Shown here: positions 15,506-26,764 of the stretch, piece after piece
How positions within the stretch are numbered: position 1 is the first letter of the stretch
How the letters are laid out: each line of letters opens with the position of its first letter
Origin: Sphingomonas sp.
GTDB taxonomy: Bacteria; Pseudomonadota; Alphaproteobacteria; Sphingomonadales; Sphingomonadaceae
Length of the DNA: 64,000 bases
NCBI GenBank assembly: GCA_017418975.1
Contig: JAFOMG010000011.1
Span: 496,001 to 560,000 of the forward strand
Direction of reading: 5' to 3'
Notes under the pieces: model-generated
Told to the model about the DNA's origin: nothing
What the model saw: only the letters and a program-made list of their open reading frames with translations
Database searches by the model: none
Program-made: the position numbers and the translations under genes

Positions 15506-17770
15506 ATGAAAGCCCCGAATATCCAGCACATCGCGCTGATCGGCAACTTCCTGCCGCGCAAATGCGGGCTCGCCACCTACACGACCGATACCCATGCCGC
15601 GCTCAAGCAGCGCTTCCCGGATCTGAAGATCGACGTCTATGCGATGGACGATCATCCGGGGCGGTACGACTATCCCGACGCAGTGACTGCCGCGATCCCG
15701 GAGCAGGACCGTGCCGCCTATCTCGGCGCGGCCCGCATGATCGAGGCTTCGGGCGCGCAGGCGCTGTGGGTGCAGCATGAATATGGCATCTATGGCGGCC
15801 CCGCCGGCGAGTATCTGATCGCGCTGCTCGACCGGCTGTCGATCCCGGTGATCGCGACGCTGCACACCGTGCTGGAGAGCCCCAATCCCGATCAGCGGCG
15901 AGTGATGGAGGCGCTGCTGCGCCGCGCGGCGCGGGTGATCGTGATGGCCGAGAAGGGGCGCGAGATCCTGAAGCGCGTGCACGGCACCGACGACAGGAAG
16001 ATCGCGATGATCCCGCACGGCGTGCCCGATCGCCCCTTCGCCGATCCGCGGGACTTCAAGCCGCGCTTCGGCTGGCAGGGGCGCGAAGTGATCCTCACCT
16101 TCGGGCTGCTCGCGCCGAGCAAGGGCATAGAGACGATGATCGAGGCGATGCCGGCGATCGCGCGGGCGCGGCCCGACGCGCTCTATGTGATCCTGGGCGC
16201 GACGCACCCGAACCTCGTCGCGCACGAGGGCGAAGCCTATCGCGAGCGGCTGAAGGCGCTGGCCGCCGATCTGGGCGTGGCCGGGCAGGTCGCGTTCATC
16301 GACGGGTTCGTCGAGCAGGACGAGCTGCTCGACTATCTCCAGGCGGCGGACGTCTATGCGACGCCCTATCCCGATCCCGCGCAGATCACTTCGGGCACGC
16401 TCTCCTATGCGGTGGCGGTGGGCAAGCCGGTGGTCTCGACGCCCTATGTCCATGCAACCGAGATACTTGCGGACGATCACGGCGTGCTTGTGCCCTTTCA
16501 GGACAGCAGCGCCGTCTTCGCCCGCGAGATCGTCCGCCTGCTCGCCGACGCGCCGGCGCGAGAGGCGCTGGCCGCGCGCGCCTATGCCCGCGGCCGCACC
16601 ATGTTGTGGCCGCGCCTCGTCGAGGCCGCGATGGACATGCTGGGAGGCATCGTCGCCGCCAGGCCGCGCCGGTTTCCCCCGCCGGCCAAGGCGCTGGTGC
16701 CGCTCGCGCCGGACATCGCCGCGGTCGAGCGGATGAGCGATGCCACCGGCATGCTCCAGCACTCGATCTATTCGGTGCCCGATCGCCGCCACGGCTATTG
16801 CATCGACGACAATGCCCGCGCGCTCATCCTGATGAGCAGGATCGAGACGATCGACGAAGCGGTGCGCGACAGATGGACGAGCGTCTACGCCGCCTTCGTC
16901 CAATATGCCTGGAACCAGGAGCTGCGCCGCTTCCGCAACTTCATGAACTTCGACCGGACCTGGTGCGAGGATGTCGGCTCGGAGGATTCGAACGGCCGGG
17001 CGCTCTGGGCGCTGGGCGTGACGGCGCGCGATGCCCGGGCGCAGAAGCATCGCGACTGGGCATCGGCCCTGTTCGACGCCACCGCCTCGATCGCGCTCGA
17101 GCTGGGCAGCCCGCGGGCGCGCGCCTTCGCGATGCTGGGCGCGGCGGCGATGCTCGGCGCGCATCCGGGCCATGCGCTCAGCCGCGAGATACTCACCCGT
17201 TTCGGCGAGGAGCTGATCGCGCTGCTCGACGGCAATCGCCGCCCCGAATGGCAATGGTTCGAGATCGTGCTCGCCTATGACAATGCCCGCCTACCCGAAG
17301 CGCTGCTGCGCGCCGGGATGGCGCTGGGCCGCGACGCGTTCGTCAGTGTCGGGCTCGAGACGCTCGAATGGATCGTCGCCCGGCAGACTTCGCCCGAGGG
17401 CCGGTTCCGCGCCGTCGGCACCGAGAGCTTCGGACGCGCCTATGCCCCGCCGCTCCAGTTCGACCAGCAGCCGCTGGAGGCGCAGGCGACGGTGGAGGCC
17501 TGTGTCGCCGCCCATGAGGCGACGGGCGACGCGCGCTGGGTGGAGGAGGCGATGCGTGCCTATCGCTGGTATCTCGGCGCCAACGACCTCGAGCTGCCGC
17601 TGGCCAGCGCCCAGGACGGAGGATGTTTCGACGGGCTGATGCCGCACGGGCTCAACCGCAACCAGGGGGCCGAGTCCATTTTGGCGCTCCAGCTCGCCAA
17701 CTGCGCGATTTCGGCTCTTTCAAAGGCGACCGGAAACGTGGCAACACCGGTGCGAGCCGCCGTCGCCTAG
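15506..17770 (+). CDS. GT4 glycosyltransferase fused to an alpha/alpha-barrel-like domain
   Basis: A 754-residue cytoplasmic protein with two halves. Residues 1 to about 400 form a GT-B fold GT4 glycosyltransferase: N-terminal IALIGNFLPRKCGLATYTTD, VQHEYGIYGG, IPHGVPD, FGLLAPSKGIETMIEAMP, and the donor-binding region ITSGTLSYAVAVGKPVVSTP. Residues from about 410 to 754 form a second, helix-rich domain with YCIDDNARALILM, FRNFMNFDRTW, EDSNGRALWALG and EWQWFEIVLAYDNARLPEALL. This pattern recalls (alpha/alpha)6 toroids of glycoside hydrolases and epimerases. The next gene, 43 bp downstream, is a GH130 phosphorylase, so both probably act on one glycan, perhaps mannose-containing. Which half makes or breaks bonds is not known. 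Confidence 0.85.
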   Translation: MKAPNIQHIALIGNFLPRKCGLATYTTDTHAALKQRFPDLKIDVYAMDDHPGRYDYPDAVTAAIPEQDRAAYLGAARMIEASGAQALWVQHEYGIYGGPAGEYLIALLDRLSIPVIATLHTVLESPNPDQRRVMEALLRRAARVIVMAEKGREILKRVHGTDDRKIAMIPHGVPDRPFADPRDFKPRFGWQGREVILTFGLLAPSKGIETMIEAMPAIARARPDALYVILGATHPNLVAHEGEAYRERLKALAADLGVAGQVAFIDGFVEQDELLDYLQAADVYATPYPDPAQITSGTLSYAVAVGKPVVSTPYVHATEILADDHGVLVPFQDSSAVFAREIVRLLADAPAREALAARAYARGRTMLWPRLVEAAMDMLGGIVAARPRRFPPPAKALVPLAPDIAAVERMSDATGMLQHSIYSVPDRRHGYCIDDNARALILMSRIETIDEAVRDRWTSVYAAFVQYAWNQELRRFRNFMNFDRTWCEDVGSEDSNGRALWALGVTARDARAQKHRDWASALFDATASIALELGSPRARAFAMLGAAAMLGAHPGHALSREILTRFGEELIALLDGNRRPEWQWFEIVLAYDNARLPEALLRAGMALGRDAFVSVGLETLEWIVARQTSPEGRFRAVGTESFGRAYAPPLQFDQQPLEAQATVEACVAAHEATGDARWVEEAMRAYRWYLGANDLELPLASAQDGGCFDGLMPHGLNRNQGAESILALQLANCAISALSKATGNVATPVRAAVA

Positions 17771-17813
17771 TTACAGCCTGGGCGACGGTGCGGGGACAAT
17801 GGCTGGGAGCCGA

Positions 17814-19100
17814 ATGCTCGAACTTTTCAATCATGCGCTGCGTCTGCGTGCGGATCCTTCGCGCGTTGTGGTGCGGCCCTTCCACATTGCCTGGGCCTCG
17901 AACGGATCGGCGCCCAGCCGCACCGAGCGGCTGGTGAGCGAAGTGCTGGCGATGTCGCCCGGCGAGGCGCGCGGCCAGCTGGAGATCGTGCTCAAGGACT
18001 TCGAGGCGCGCCACTGGCAGACGCGCCGCGTGTTCATGACGCGCTATGACGAGATCGAGGCGATGCTCGGGCTCGACGGCAGTCAGATCGGCGACGAGAA
18101 GCGCCAGCTGATCGGCGCCTATTTCTGCCACGAATACAGCTATGCCGCCGCCGCGCTGATGAACCCCAGCGCGGTGCCGCATTACGACCAGACCGGCATG
18201 CCGCCCGGCTCGCTGCGCATCCTGATGAGCCTGCGCGCCGTGGGCGAAGGGCACATCTCCTCGGTCGCCTTCCGCGAAGGCATCATCACCGAGAACAACG
18301 AGCTGACCCTGGCGCCCGAGCCGCCCTTCGCCACCGCCGCCGATGCCCGCGAGGAGGACGAGGAGCATGTGCCCGAGGGACCGGTGACGGTCTATCGCCA
18401 CCGCGACTCCACGCTGTCGGGCACGGTGATCTTCCCGATCACCAAGGCTCAGTCCAACGGCCTCGAGGACCTGCGCATCACGCATTTCCGGCACGAGGAC
18501 GGGCAGGAGGAATGGATCGGCACCTACACCGCCTATAACGGATCGGTGATCCAGTCCGAGCTGCTGCGCACCCGCGACTGGCGCAGCTTCGACCTGGTGC
18601 CGATGTCGGGCAGCGCGAGCCGCAACAAGGGCATGGCGCTGTTCCCGCGCACCGTGAACGGCCGCTACATGATGCTCGGCCGGCAGGACGGCGAGAACAT
18701 CTTCCTCCACGCTTCCGACGACATCACCCGCTGGGAAGGCGGCGAGCTGCTGATCAAGCCGAAATTCCCCTGGGAGCTCGTCCAGATGGGCAATTGCGGC
18801 CCGCCGATCGAGCTCGACCAGGGCTGGCTGATCCTCACCCATGGCGTCGGCGCGATGCGCAAATATTCGATCGGCGCGGCGCTGCTCGACAAGAACGATC
18901 CGTCCAAGGTCCTCGCCCGTTCGAGCGAGCCGCTGCTCGCCGCGGCGGACCAGGACCGCGAGGGCTATGTGCCCAACGTCGTCTACACCTGCGGCGCCAT
19001 CCGGCATGGCGACAAGCTGTTCATCCCCTATGGCGTGGCGGACAGCTCGGTGGCGTTCGCCTTCGTACCGATCGGGTCGATCCTCGCGCAGATGAAGTGA
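17814..19100 (+). CDS. GH130-family glycoside phosphorylase (beta-mannoside type)
   Basis: A 428-residue five-bladed beta-propeller enzyme of glycoside hydrolase family 130, whose members phosphorolyse beta-mannosides to mannose 1-phosphate (some hydrolyse). Seen: the N-terminal DPSRVVVRPF phosphate-region motif, GMALFPRTVNGRYMMLGR, GNCGPPIELDQGWLILTHGV, and YVPNVVYTCGAIRHGDKLFI followed by YGVADSSVAFA, all in family order. ATG at 17814 is used because homologues start close to LELFNHALRL and GGGAG lies just upstream; 17799 is an alternative. There is no signal peptide, so it acts in the cytoplasm. It pairs with the preceding GT4 fusion gene. The exact linkage specificity cannot be read from sequence. 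Confidence 0.88.
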   Translation: MLELFNHALRLRADPSRVVVRPFHIAWASNGSAPSRTERLVSEVLAMSPGEARGQLEIVLKDFEARHWQTRRVFMTRYDEIEAMLGLDGSQIGDEKRQLIGAYFCHEYSYAAAALMNPSAVPHYDQTGMPPGSLRILMSLRAVGEGHISSVAFREGIITENNELTLAPEPPFATAADAREEDEEHVPEGPVTVYRHRDSTLSGTVIFPITKAQSNGLEDLRITHFRHEDGQEEWIGTYTAYNGSVIQSELLRTRDWRSFDLVPMSGSASRNKGMALFPRTVNGRYMMLGRQDGENIFLHASDDITRWEGGELLIKPKFPWELVQMGNCGPPIELDQGWLILTHGVGAMRKYSIGAALLDKNDPSKVLARSSEPLLAAADQDREGYVPNVVYTCGAIRHGDKLFIPYGVADSSVAFAFVPIGSILAQMK

Positions 19101-19102
19101 GC

Positions 19103-19126
19103 GGCGGCGGGGCGATCCCCGCCGCC
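19103..19126. terminator. bidirectional hairpin between convergent GH130 and OPT genes
   Basis: Perfect 10-bp G+C arms (GGCGGCGGGG/CCCCGCCGCC) with a CGAT loop, starting two bases after the GH130 stop and ending eight bases before the OPT gene's 3' end. Confidence 0.65.
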
Positions 19127-19134
19127 TTCACCAA

Positions 19135-21159
<2,025 letters not shown>

Positions 21160-21336
21160 CGGGTCAGATCTCCGCGCGGAAAGTCGCAAAGGTCGCGATA
21201 TCATCGCACGCGGGGGTTTCTCCCCGCGGCAAGACGCACGGGGCGGCCGGATCGGTAAGGAATGCGTTGGTCATCGGCGGAGCGTGGCAGCTGCGCGTCC
21301 GGTAGGACAGTGTTTTTTGCGCGGAGGTTGATTCTG

Positions 21337-21352
21337 ATAACCTATGGGTTAT
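21337..21352. promoter_or_regulatory. probable operator of the ArsR-family regulator
   Basis: Perfect palindrome ATAACC-TATG-GGTTAT, placed 10 bases before the preferred start of the ArsR-type gene and overlapping an upstream in-frame ATG. ArsR/SmtB-type proteins commonly bind such 6-4-6 inverted repeats at their own promoter. Binding is inference. Confidence 0.5.
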
Positions 21353-21362
21353 GGGTTTGCGC

Positions 21363-21686
21363 ATGGAGCCGACCGCTTTCGACACGCTGTTCCGGGCGCT
21401 GGGCGACCCGACGCGCCGCGCGCTGTTCGAGCGGCTGGCGCGCTCGGAGCTGACCGTGCGCGCGCTGACCGATGGGGCGGGCATCTCGCAGCCGGCGGTC
21501 TCCAAGCATCTCGCGGTGCTGAAGGGCGCGGGGCTGGTGCTCGACCGGCCACAGGGCCGCGAGACGCATTACCGGGCCGATCCCAAGGGGCTGGCGCCGC
21601 TGCTCGACTGGATGCGGCTGCACGAGACGCTCTGGGCCGGCAGCTTCGACCGGCTCGACGATCTGCTGAAGAGGATGGACCAATGA
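21363..21686 (+). CDS. ArsR-family winged-helix repressor
   Basis: A 107-residue ArsR/SmtB-like DNA-binding protein. Seen: FRALGDPTRRALFERLA, then the recognition helix region ISQPAVSKHLAVLKGAGLV and the beta-wing DRPQGRETHYRADP. No CVC or other metal-binding cysteine motif is present, so it belongs to the non-metal subgroup (SdpR/YdfF-like) often paired with an AHSA1/SRPBCC gene, as here. Its stop overlaps the next start (ATGA). ATG at 21363 is preferred because the other candidate (21351) lies inside a palindromic operator. Probably autoregulatory. Confidence 0.9.
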   Translation: MEPTAFDTLFRALGDPTRRALFERLARSELTVRALTDGAGISQPAVSKHLAVLKGAGLVLDRPQGRETHYRADPKGLAPLLDWMRLHETLWAGSFDRLDDLLKRMDQ

Positions 21687-22111
21687 CCGAGGCGCGCACG
21701 CTGGTGATGGAGCGCGAGTTCGCGCACGCGCCGGATAAATTGTGGCGGGCGATCACCCAGCCGCATCTGATCGCGGAATGGCTGCTGCCCAATGATTTCG
21801 CGCTGGCGGACGGCCATAGCTTCACGCTGCGGAGCCCCGGCGCGCCCGGCTGGAGCGGGCGGATCGATTGCACGGTGCGCGAGATCGAGCCGGGCCGGCG
21901 GCTCAGCTATAGCTGGAACACCGGCGGCGAAGGCGAATCGATGCCGCGCTTCGAATCGGTGGTGACGCTGACGATCGAGCCGGTGGCGGGCGGCACCCGG
22001 CTGCGCATGGAGCAGACCGGCTTCACCAATGCCGCCAATTATGGCGGCGCGCGCCATGGCTGGGGCATGTTCCTCGATCGGCTGGAAGGCGTGGCGGCGG
22101 GGCTGGATTGA
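21683..22111 (+). CDS. SRPBCC/AHSA1-domain protein
   Basis: A 142-residue protein of the AHSA1 (Aha1-C-terminal-like, START/SRPBCC fold) family. Seen: the N-terminal MEREFAHAPDKLWRAITQP strand-helix, IAEWLLPNDF, VREIEPGRRLSYSW in the core, TLTIEPVAGGTRLRMEQTGF and the C-terminal GWGMFLDRLEGV helix. The fold binds hydrophobic ligands or partner proteins in a deep cavity. It overlaps the ArsR gene by four bases, the typical regulator-SRPBCC operon. The ligand is unknown. Confidence 0.9.
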   Translation: MTEARTLVMEREFAHAPDKLWRAITQPHLIAEWLLPNDFALADGHSFTLRSPGAPGWSGRIDCTVREIEPGRRLSYSWNTGGEGESMPRFESVVTLTIEPVAGGTRLRMEQTGFTNAANYGGARHGWGMFLDRLEGVAAGLD

Positions 22112-22116
22112 GCTTC

Positions 22117-22229
22117 CCGTCCCTGGAAGGGAGGGGTGGGTCGGGTCCTGGCGATATTGTGCGGTGGGTGCACGCGGCGACGTATCGCCGGGACGCCACT
22201 CACCCCAGCCCCTCCCTTGAAGGGAGGGG
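22117..22229. repeat. paired palindromes (CCCTCCCTTGAAGGGAGGG family)
   Basis: Two copies of a near-perfect palindrome, CCGTCCCTGGAAGGGAGGGG at 22117-22136 and CCCCTCCCTTGAAGGGAGGG(G) at 22209-22229, bracket about 70 bases. They lie between the AHSA1 gene and the permease gene, so they may act as terminator or mRNA processing site. Confidence 0.6.
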
Positions 22230-22252
22230 AGCGAAGAAGCTACGCTCCGCCC

Positions 22253-23320
22253 ATGAACACCCGAACCGAAACGGCGCAGCGCGCCGCACGGCTGGCGCTG
22301 GTGGGGCTGCTGCTCCTCATCGGCCTGTGGATCGCGCATGGCTTCGTGCCGGCGCTGCTCTGGGCGGTGGTGCTCACCATCGCGGTCGATCCGCTGCACC
22401 TGAAGCTGCGTGCCTGGATGAAGGGCAGCCATCGCATCGTCATCCCGCTGATCATCACCGCGCTGGCGGCGCTGATGGTGCTGGTGCCGCTCGCCTTCGG
22501 CGTCGCCCAGGCGCTGCGCGAGGCGCATGATATCTCGAGCTGGATCGCCCAGGCCCAGGCGCAGGGCGTGCCGGTGCCCGACTGGGTGGCGCGGCTGCCG
22601 CTTGGCGGCGAAGCGGTGCGCGACTGGTGGCAGACCCATCTCGCCCGGCCCGAGGATGCCACGCAGCAGCTGCGCGCGATCCGCGGCGGGGAATGGCTGA
22701 TCCATTCGCGCATGATCGGCGCCAATGTCGCGCATCGCGCGGTGGTGTTCGGCTTCACGCTGCTGACTCTGTTCTTCGTGCTGCGCGACCGCGACGCGCT
22801 GCTGGCGCAGGGCCGGCGCGCGGTGCTCAAGCTGTTCGGCCCCACGGGCGAGCGCGTGGGAGCGCAGGCGATCCGCTCGGTGCGCGGCACGATCGACGGG
22901 CTGGTGCTGGTGGGGCTGGGCGTGGGCGCGCTGATGGCGATCGTCTATCTGGTCGCCGGCGTCCCGCACCCGCTGCTGCTCGGCGGCGTCACGGCGATCG
23001 CCGCGATGATCCCGTTCGGCGCGCCGGTGATGTTCGCGATCGCGGCGCTGCTCCTGCTGCTCCAGGGCTCGGTGGGCGGCGCGATCGCGGTGGCGGCGAT
23101 CGGCACCGCGATCATCTTCGTCGCCGATCACTTCATCCGCCCGGCGATGATCGGCGGAGCGACGCAGCTGCCCTTCCTCTGGGTGCTGATCGGCATATTG
23201 GGCGGCGTCGAGACGCTCGGCCTGCTCGGCCTGTTCATCGGCCCCGCCGTGATGGCGGTGCTGGTGATGCTGTGGCGGGAGTTCCTGGCGAACGGGGTGG
23301 CGGAGCAACGCGCGGAATAG
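22253..23320 (+). CDS. AI-2E/PerM-family permease-like membrane protein
   Basis: A 355-residue membrane protein of the AI-2E transporter (PerM/YdiK) family, with about eight hydrophobic segments. Seen: N-terminal helices to residue 45, LIITALAALMVLVPLAFGVA, a long extramembrane region (about 80-150), TLLTLFFVLRDRDALL, then the conserved VRGTIDGLVLVGLGVGALM and FGAPVMFAIAALLLLLQG. A terminal GLFIGPAVMAVLVMLWRE helix matches the family's GPxxxA ending. Proposed roles include autoinducer-2 export and Na+/H+ antiport; most members are untested. ATG at 22253 starts directly before the first helix and excludes a repeat-derived upstream frame. Confidence 0.88.
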   Translation: MNTRTETAQRAARLALVGLLLLIGLWIAHGFVPALLWAVVLTIAVDPLHLKLRAWMKGSHRIVIPLIITALAALMVLVPLAFGVAQALREAHDISSWIAQAQAQGVPVPDWVARLPLGGEAVRDWWQTHLARPEDATQQLRAIRGGEWLIHSRMIGANVAHRAVVFGFTLLTLFFVLRDRDALLAQGRRAVLKLFGPTGERVGAQAIRSVRGTIDGLVLVGLGVGALMAIVYLVAGVPHPLLLGGVTAIAAMIPFGAPVMFAIAALLLLLQGSVGGAIAVAAIGTAIIFVADHFIRPAMIGGATQLPFLWVLIGILGGVETLGLLGLFIGPAVMAVLVMLWREFLANGVAEQRAE

Positions 23321-23422
23321 CTTTTCCCCGGCGAAGGCCGGGGCCCAGTCTTGAAAGTCACGCGCCCTTGCGCGTCTTCGCGCGCACTCTGAGTCTGGGC
23401 CCCGGCCTTCGCCGGGGAAAGC
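23321..23422. terminator. large inverted repeat between convergent genes
   Basis: Arms of about 30 bases (left 23321-23350, right 23393-23422) are inverted with one mismatch. Each arm itself contains a hairpin (CCCCGGC-GAAG-GCCGGGG type). It sits exactly between the permease gene's stop and the 3' end of the DUF853 gene, so it probably ends transcription in both directions. It also looks like a REP pair. Confidence 0.6.
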
Positions 23423-23434
23423 GAGAAGGCGGAC

Positions 23435-25102
23435 TTATCTTCCCTTGAACAGCCCGCCGAGCACGCCGCGCACCAGCCCGCCGACGATCCCGCCGCCCGC
23501 GCCGCGCGAGCTTCCGAAGATCGCCTTGGACACTTCGTTCGCCACCGCGCGACCCGCCGCCGAGGAAGCGGAGCGGGTGGCCGAGTTGATCGCGCGGTTC
23601 CAGGGATTGTTCGCCGCCTCGCGCTCGGCCTGGCGCTGGGCCTGGGCGTCGAGCCGGGCCTGGCGATCGGCGTCGCGCTGATCGGCGAGGCGCTGGCGCT
23701 CGGCCTCCTTGGCGACCCGCGCATCCTCCTTGGCCTGGGCGGCGGCGGCCTTTTCCGCCGCGTCCTTGGCCTGGGCCTCGGCCGCCGCCGCCGCGGCTTC
23801 GGCCGATTTGGCGGCGAGCAGCTCCTCGGCGGATTCGCGGTTGACCAAAGTGTCGTACTTGGTGCCGATCGCGTCGGTCTGGATCAGGATCTTGCGCTCG
23901 TCGGGCGTGACCGGGCCGACGCGCGAGGCCGGCGGGCGGATCAGCGTGCGCTCGACCGGGCTCGGCGCGCCGTCCTCCTGCAGCAGCGAGACCAGCGCCT
24001 CGCCCACCTTGAGCTCGGTGATCGCAGTGGTCACGTCGACCCCGGGATTGGCGCGGAAGGTGGTGGCCGCCGCCTTCACCGCCTGCTGGTCGCGCGGGGT
24101 GAAGGCACGCAGCGCGTGCTGGACGCGGTTGCCCAGCTGGCCGGCGATCGTGTCGGGCACGTCGATCGGGTTCTGGGTGATGAAATAGACGCCGACGCCC
24201 TTGGAGCGGATCAGGCGGACGACCTGCTCGATCTTGTCGAGCAGCGCCTTGGGGGCATCGTCGAACAGCAGGTGCGCCTCGTCGAAGAAGAAGGCGAGCT
24301 TGGGCTTGTCGGGATCGCCCACTTCGGGAAGCGATTCGAACAGGGCGGAGAGCAGCCAGAGCAGGAACGTGGCGTAGAGCTTGGGGCTGGCCATCAGCTT
24401 GTCGGCGGCGAGGATGTTGACCAGGCCGCGGCCCTTGTCGTCGGTGCCCAGGAAATCCTGGATCGCCAGCGCCGGCTCGCCGAAGAAATTGGCGCCGCCC
24501 TGGCTGCGCAGCTGGAGCAGCGAGCGCTGGATCGCGCCGACCGACTGCTTCGAGACATTGCCATAGGTGGCGGTCAGCTCGTCCGCCCGCTCGGCGCAGT
24601 GGGCGAGCATGGCCTGGAGGTCGTCCAGGTCGAGCAGCAGCAGCCCGTCCTTGTCGGCGACGGTGAAGGCGATGGTGAGCACGCCTTCCTGCACGTCGTT
24701 GAGGTCCATCAGCCGGGCGAGCAGCAGCGGGCCCATCTCCGAGATGGTGGTGCGGATCGGATGGCCCTGCTCGCCGTACAGGTCCCAGAACTGCACCGGC
24801 GCATCGGCATAGGCCCAGTCGGCCAGGCCGATCTCGGCGGCGCGCGCCTTGAAGATCTCGTGCGTCTTGGCGGTGGGCGAGCCGGCCATGGCGAGGCCGG
24901 ACAGGTCGCCCTTCACGTCCGCCACGAAACAGGGGACCCCGGCGTTGGACAGGCCCTCGATGATGCCCTGGATCGTCACGGTCTTGCCGGTGCCGGTCGC
25001 GCCGGCGATCAGCCCATGCCGGTTGGCGCGCTTGAGGACCAGGGACTGCGGGTTCGCCCCGCCGGCGCCCGCCCCAATGAAGATGCCCGTCTCTCCCGCC
25101 AT
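23435..25102 (-). CDS. HerA-like DUF853 ATPase
   Basis: A 555-residue P-loop ATPase of the DUF853/HerA-HP0610-like group. Seen: Walker [16 protein letters not shown] near residue 35, the [13 protein letters not shown] motif typical of the family, Walker [13 protein letters not shown], and the sensor/arginine region [27 protein letters not shown] long Ala/Glu/Arg/Lys coiled-coil-like stretch (about residues 420-510) and a Gly-rich C-terminal [16 protein letters not shown] tail follow. HerA relatives are hexameric DNA translocases or helicases; DUF853 proteins are not biochemically settled. ATG at 25102 was chosen over the open frame to 25150 because family members begin MxxxxIFIGAG. Confidence 0.9.
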   Translation of the reverse strand: MAGETGIFIGAGAGGANPQSLVLKRANRHGLIAGATGTGKTVTIQGIIEGLSNAGVPCFVADVKGDLSGLAMAGSPTAKTHEIFKARAAEIGLADWAYADAPVQFWDLYGEQGHPIRTTISEMGPLLLARLMDLNDVQEGVLTIAFTVADKDGLLLLDLDDLQAMLAHCAERADELTATYGNVSKQSVGAIQRSLLQLRSQGGANFFGEPALAIQDFLGTDDKGRGLVNILAADKLMASPKLYATFLLWLLSALFESLPEVGDPDKPKLAFFFDEAHLLFDDAPKALLDKIEQVVRLIRSKGVGVYFITQNPIDVPDTIAGQLGNRVQHALRAFTPRDQQAVKAAATTFRANPGVDVTTAITELKVGEALVSLLQEDGAPSPVERTLIRPPASRVGPVTPDERKILIQTDAIGTKYDTLVNRESAEELLAAKSAEAAAAAAEAQAKDAAEKAAAAQAKEDARVAKEAERQRLADQRDADRQARLDAQAQRQAEREAANNPWNRAINSATRSASSAAGRAVANEVSKAIFGSSRGAGGGIVGGLVRGVLGGLFKGR

Positions 25103-25140
25103 CCTTCGACTCCTAGCTTGGGAGTCTCGGGATAGAGGAG

Positions 25141-25173
25141 AAACGGGCATTCGTCAGCCCGAAGGGCCCGGTT
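25141..25173 (-). terminator. possible hairpin after the Do-protease gene
   Basis: Imperfect inverted arms (AAACCGGGC / GCCCGTTT on the coding strand) immediately after the protease stop codon, with a nested GCCC-TTC-GGGC. No long T run; moderate support only. Confidence 0.35.
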
Positions 25174-26670
25174 TTAGTTGATGCCCACCGAGACGAAGCG
25201 GCCGACCGCGCGGCGCTGGACCCAGAGCAGGACATTGTTCTTGCCCGCGCTCTTCGCCGCCTGGACCTGCCGGGCGACATCGGCCGCGCTGGTCACCGGC
25301 TGGCGGTTGACCGTGGTGATCACGTCGCCGCGCTGCAGGCCCTTGCCCGCCGCGTCGCTCGCCTGGCTCACCTGGAGCACGACCACGCCGGTGGTGCTCG
25401 GGTTGACGCCGACGCTCTGGGCGATCTGCGGGGTGAGCGGCGCCACCTGCACGCCGAGCGAGGCCGCGGCCATCGTCTCGCTGTCGCCGCCGCCCGGGCC
25501 CGAATTCTCGTCGTTCGGATCGAACTGGGCGAGCTGCTCCTCGGGCGGGCGGGTGCCGACCGTGATGCTCAGCGTCTGGCGCTTGCCGTCGCGGTAGAGC
25601 TCGAGCGGCACGCGCGTGCCCGGCTTCACGTTCGCGACGAGATAGGACAGCGTCTGGTCGGGCGTGACGTCCTTGCCGTCGACCTTGACGATCACGTCGC
25701 CCTGCTTGAGCCCGGCCTTCTCCGCCGGCTGGCCCGGCTCGACACGGGCGACGACGGTGCCCCGGCCCTTGGGCACGCCCAGGCCGTCGGCGATGTCGTC
25801 GGTCAGGTCCTGCATGCCGATGCCGAGATAGCCGCGGGCGATCTTGCCGCCCTTCATCAGCGTGTCGATCACCGGCTTGGCCTCTTCCGCGGGGATCGCG
25901 AAGCCGATGCCGACATTGCCGCCGGTGGGCGACAGGATCTGCGAGTTGATGCCGATGACGTTGCCGTTCAGGTCGAACATCGGGCCGCCCGAATTGCCGC
26001 GGTTGATCGAGGCGTCGGTCTGGATGAAGCGGTCATAGGCACCGCCCTGGCCGGTGACGCGGTGCAGCGCCGAGACGATGCCGGCGGTGACCGAGCCGCC
26101 CAGCCCGAACGGATTGCCGATCGCGACGACCCAGTCGCCCACCCGGGCGCTCGTCGAATCGCCGAACTTCACGAAGGGCAGGTTGGTGCCCTCGATCTTG
26201 AGCACGGCGAGGTCCGACTGGGCGTCGTTGCCGATCAGCTTGGCCTTGAACTCGCGCTTGTCGGGCAGGGTGACCGTGATCGATTCGACGGTGGCGCCGC
26301 GCGCGCCCGCCGAGATGACGTGGTTGTTGGTCACGACATAGCCATCGGCCGAGATCAGGAAGCCCGAGCCGAGCGATTCGGCCTGGCGGGTGACCGGCTG
26401 GTTGCCGCCGCCGAACGCCTCGAACGGCGTGCCCGCGAACGGGTTGGCGTTCATCGTCACGCGCTGGGTGGTCGAGATGTTGACGACCGCCGGCTGCAGC
26501 TTGGCGACCATGTCGGCGAAGCTCATCGGCGCGCCGGCCTTGGGCGCGGCCGCCTGGATGGCGCCGGGCTCGTTCTGCGCGGTCTGCGCTCCGGCCGGCT
26601 GGTTGAGCGTCATCGTCGCGGCGGCGCCGCTCAGGAGGATGGCGGTAGTGAGAGCGTAAGCGTAACGCAC
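25174..26670 (-). CDS. degP: Do-family periplasmic serine protease (DegP/HtrA)
   Basis: A 498-residue periplasmic protease/chaperone. Signal peptide at residues 1 to about 28, then a trypsin-like domain with the catalytic triad: His in NNHVIS, Asp in QSDLAVLKIEG, Ser in GNSGGPMFDLNG. Two PDZ domains follow (about 285-375 with RGYLGIGMQDL and DVIVKVDGKDVTP; about 405-495 with GVQVAPLTPQ and DVITTVNRQPVTS). It degrades or refolds misfolded envelope proteins. It lies 94 bp downstream of hflC on the same strand; hflK-hflC-degP/mucD-type clusters are common in Alphaproteobacteria, tying it to membrane-protein quality control. DegP and DegQ subtypes cannot be separated with certainty. Confidence 0.93.
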   Translation of the reverse strand: MRYAYALTTAILLSGAAATMTLNQPAGAQTAQNEPGAIQAAAPKAGAPMSFADMVAKLQPAVVNISTTQRVTMNANPFAGTPFEAFGGGNQPVTRQAESLGSGFLISADGYVVTNNHVISAGARGATVESITVTLPDKREFKAKLIGNDAQSDLAVLKIEGTNLPFVKFGDSTSARVGDWVVAIGNPFGLGGSVTAGIVSALHRVTGQGGAYDRFIQTDASINRGNSGGPMFDLNGNVIGINSQILSPTGGNVGIGFAIPAEEAKPVIDTLMKGGKIARGYLGIGMQDLTDDIADGLGVPKGRGTVVARVEPGQPAEKAGLKQGDVIVKVDGKDVTPDQTLSYLVANVKPGTRVPLELYRDGKRQTLSITVGTRPPEEQLAQFDPNDENSGPGGGDSETMAAASLGVQVAPLTPQIAQSVGVNPSTTGVVVLQVSQASDAAGKGLQRGDVITTVNRQPVTSAADVARQVQAAKSAGKNNVLLWVQRRAVGRFVSVGIN

Positions 26671-26764
26671 GTGAGTCGGTCCTCTCAGACGAAGGAAAAG
26701 CGTTCGAACGGAATATTTGCGCCGAAATGCTGAACGGCGATTGAATATGAACGGATCGAAAGGC

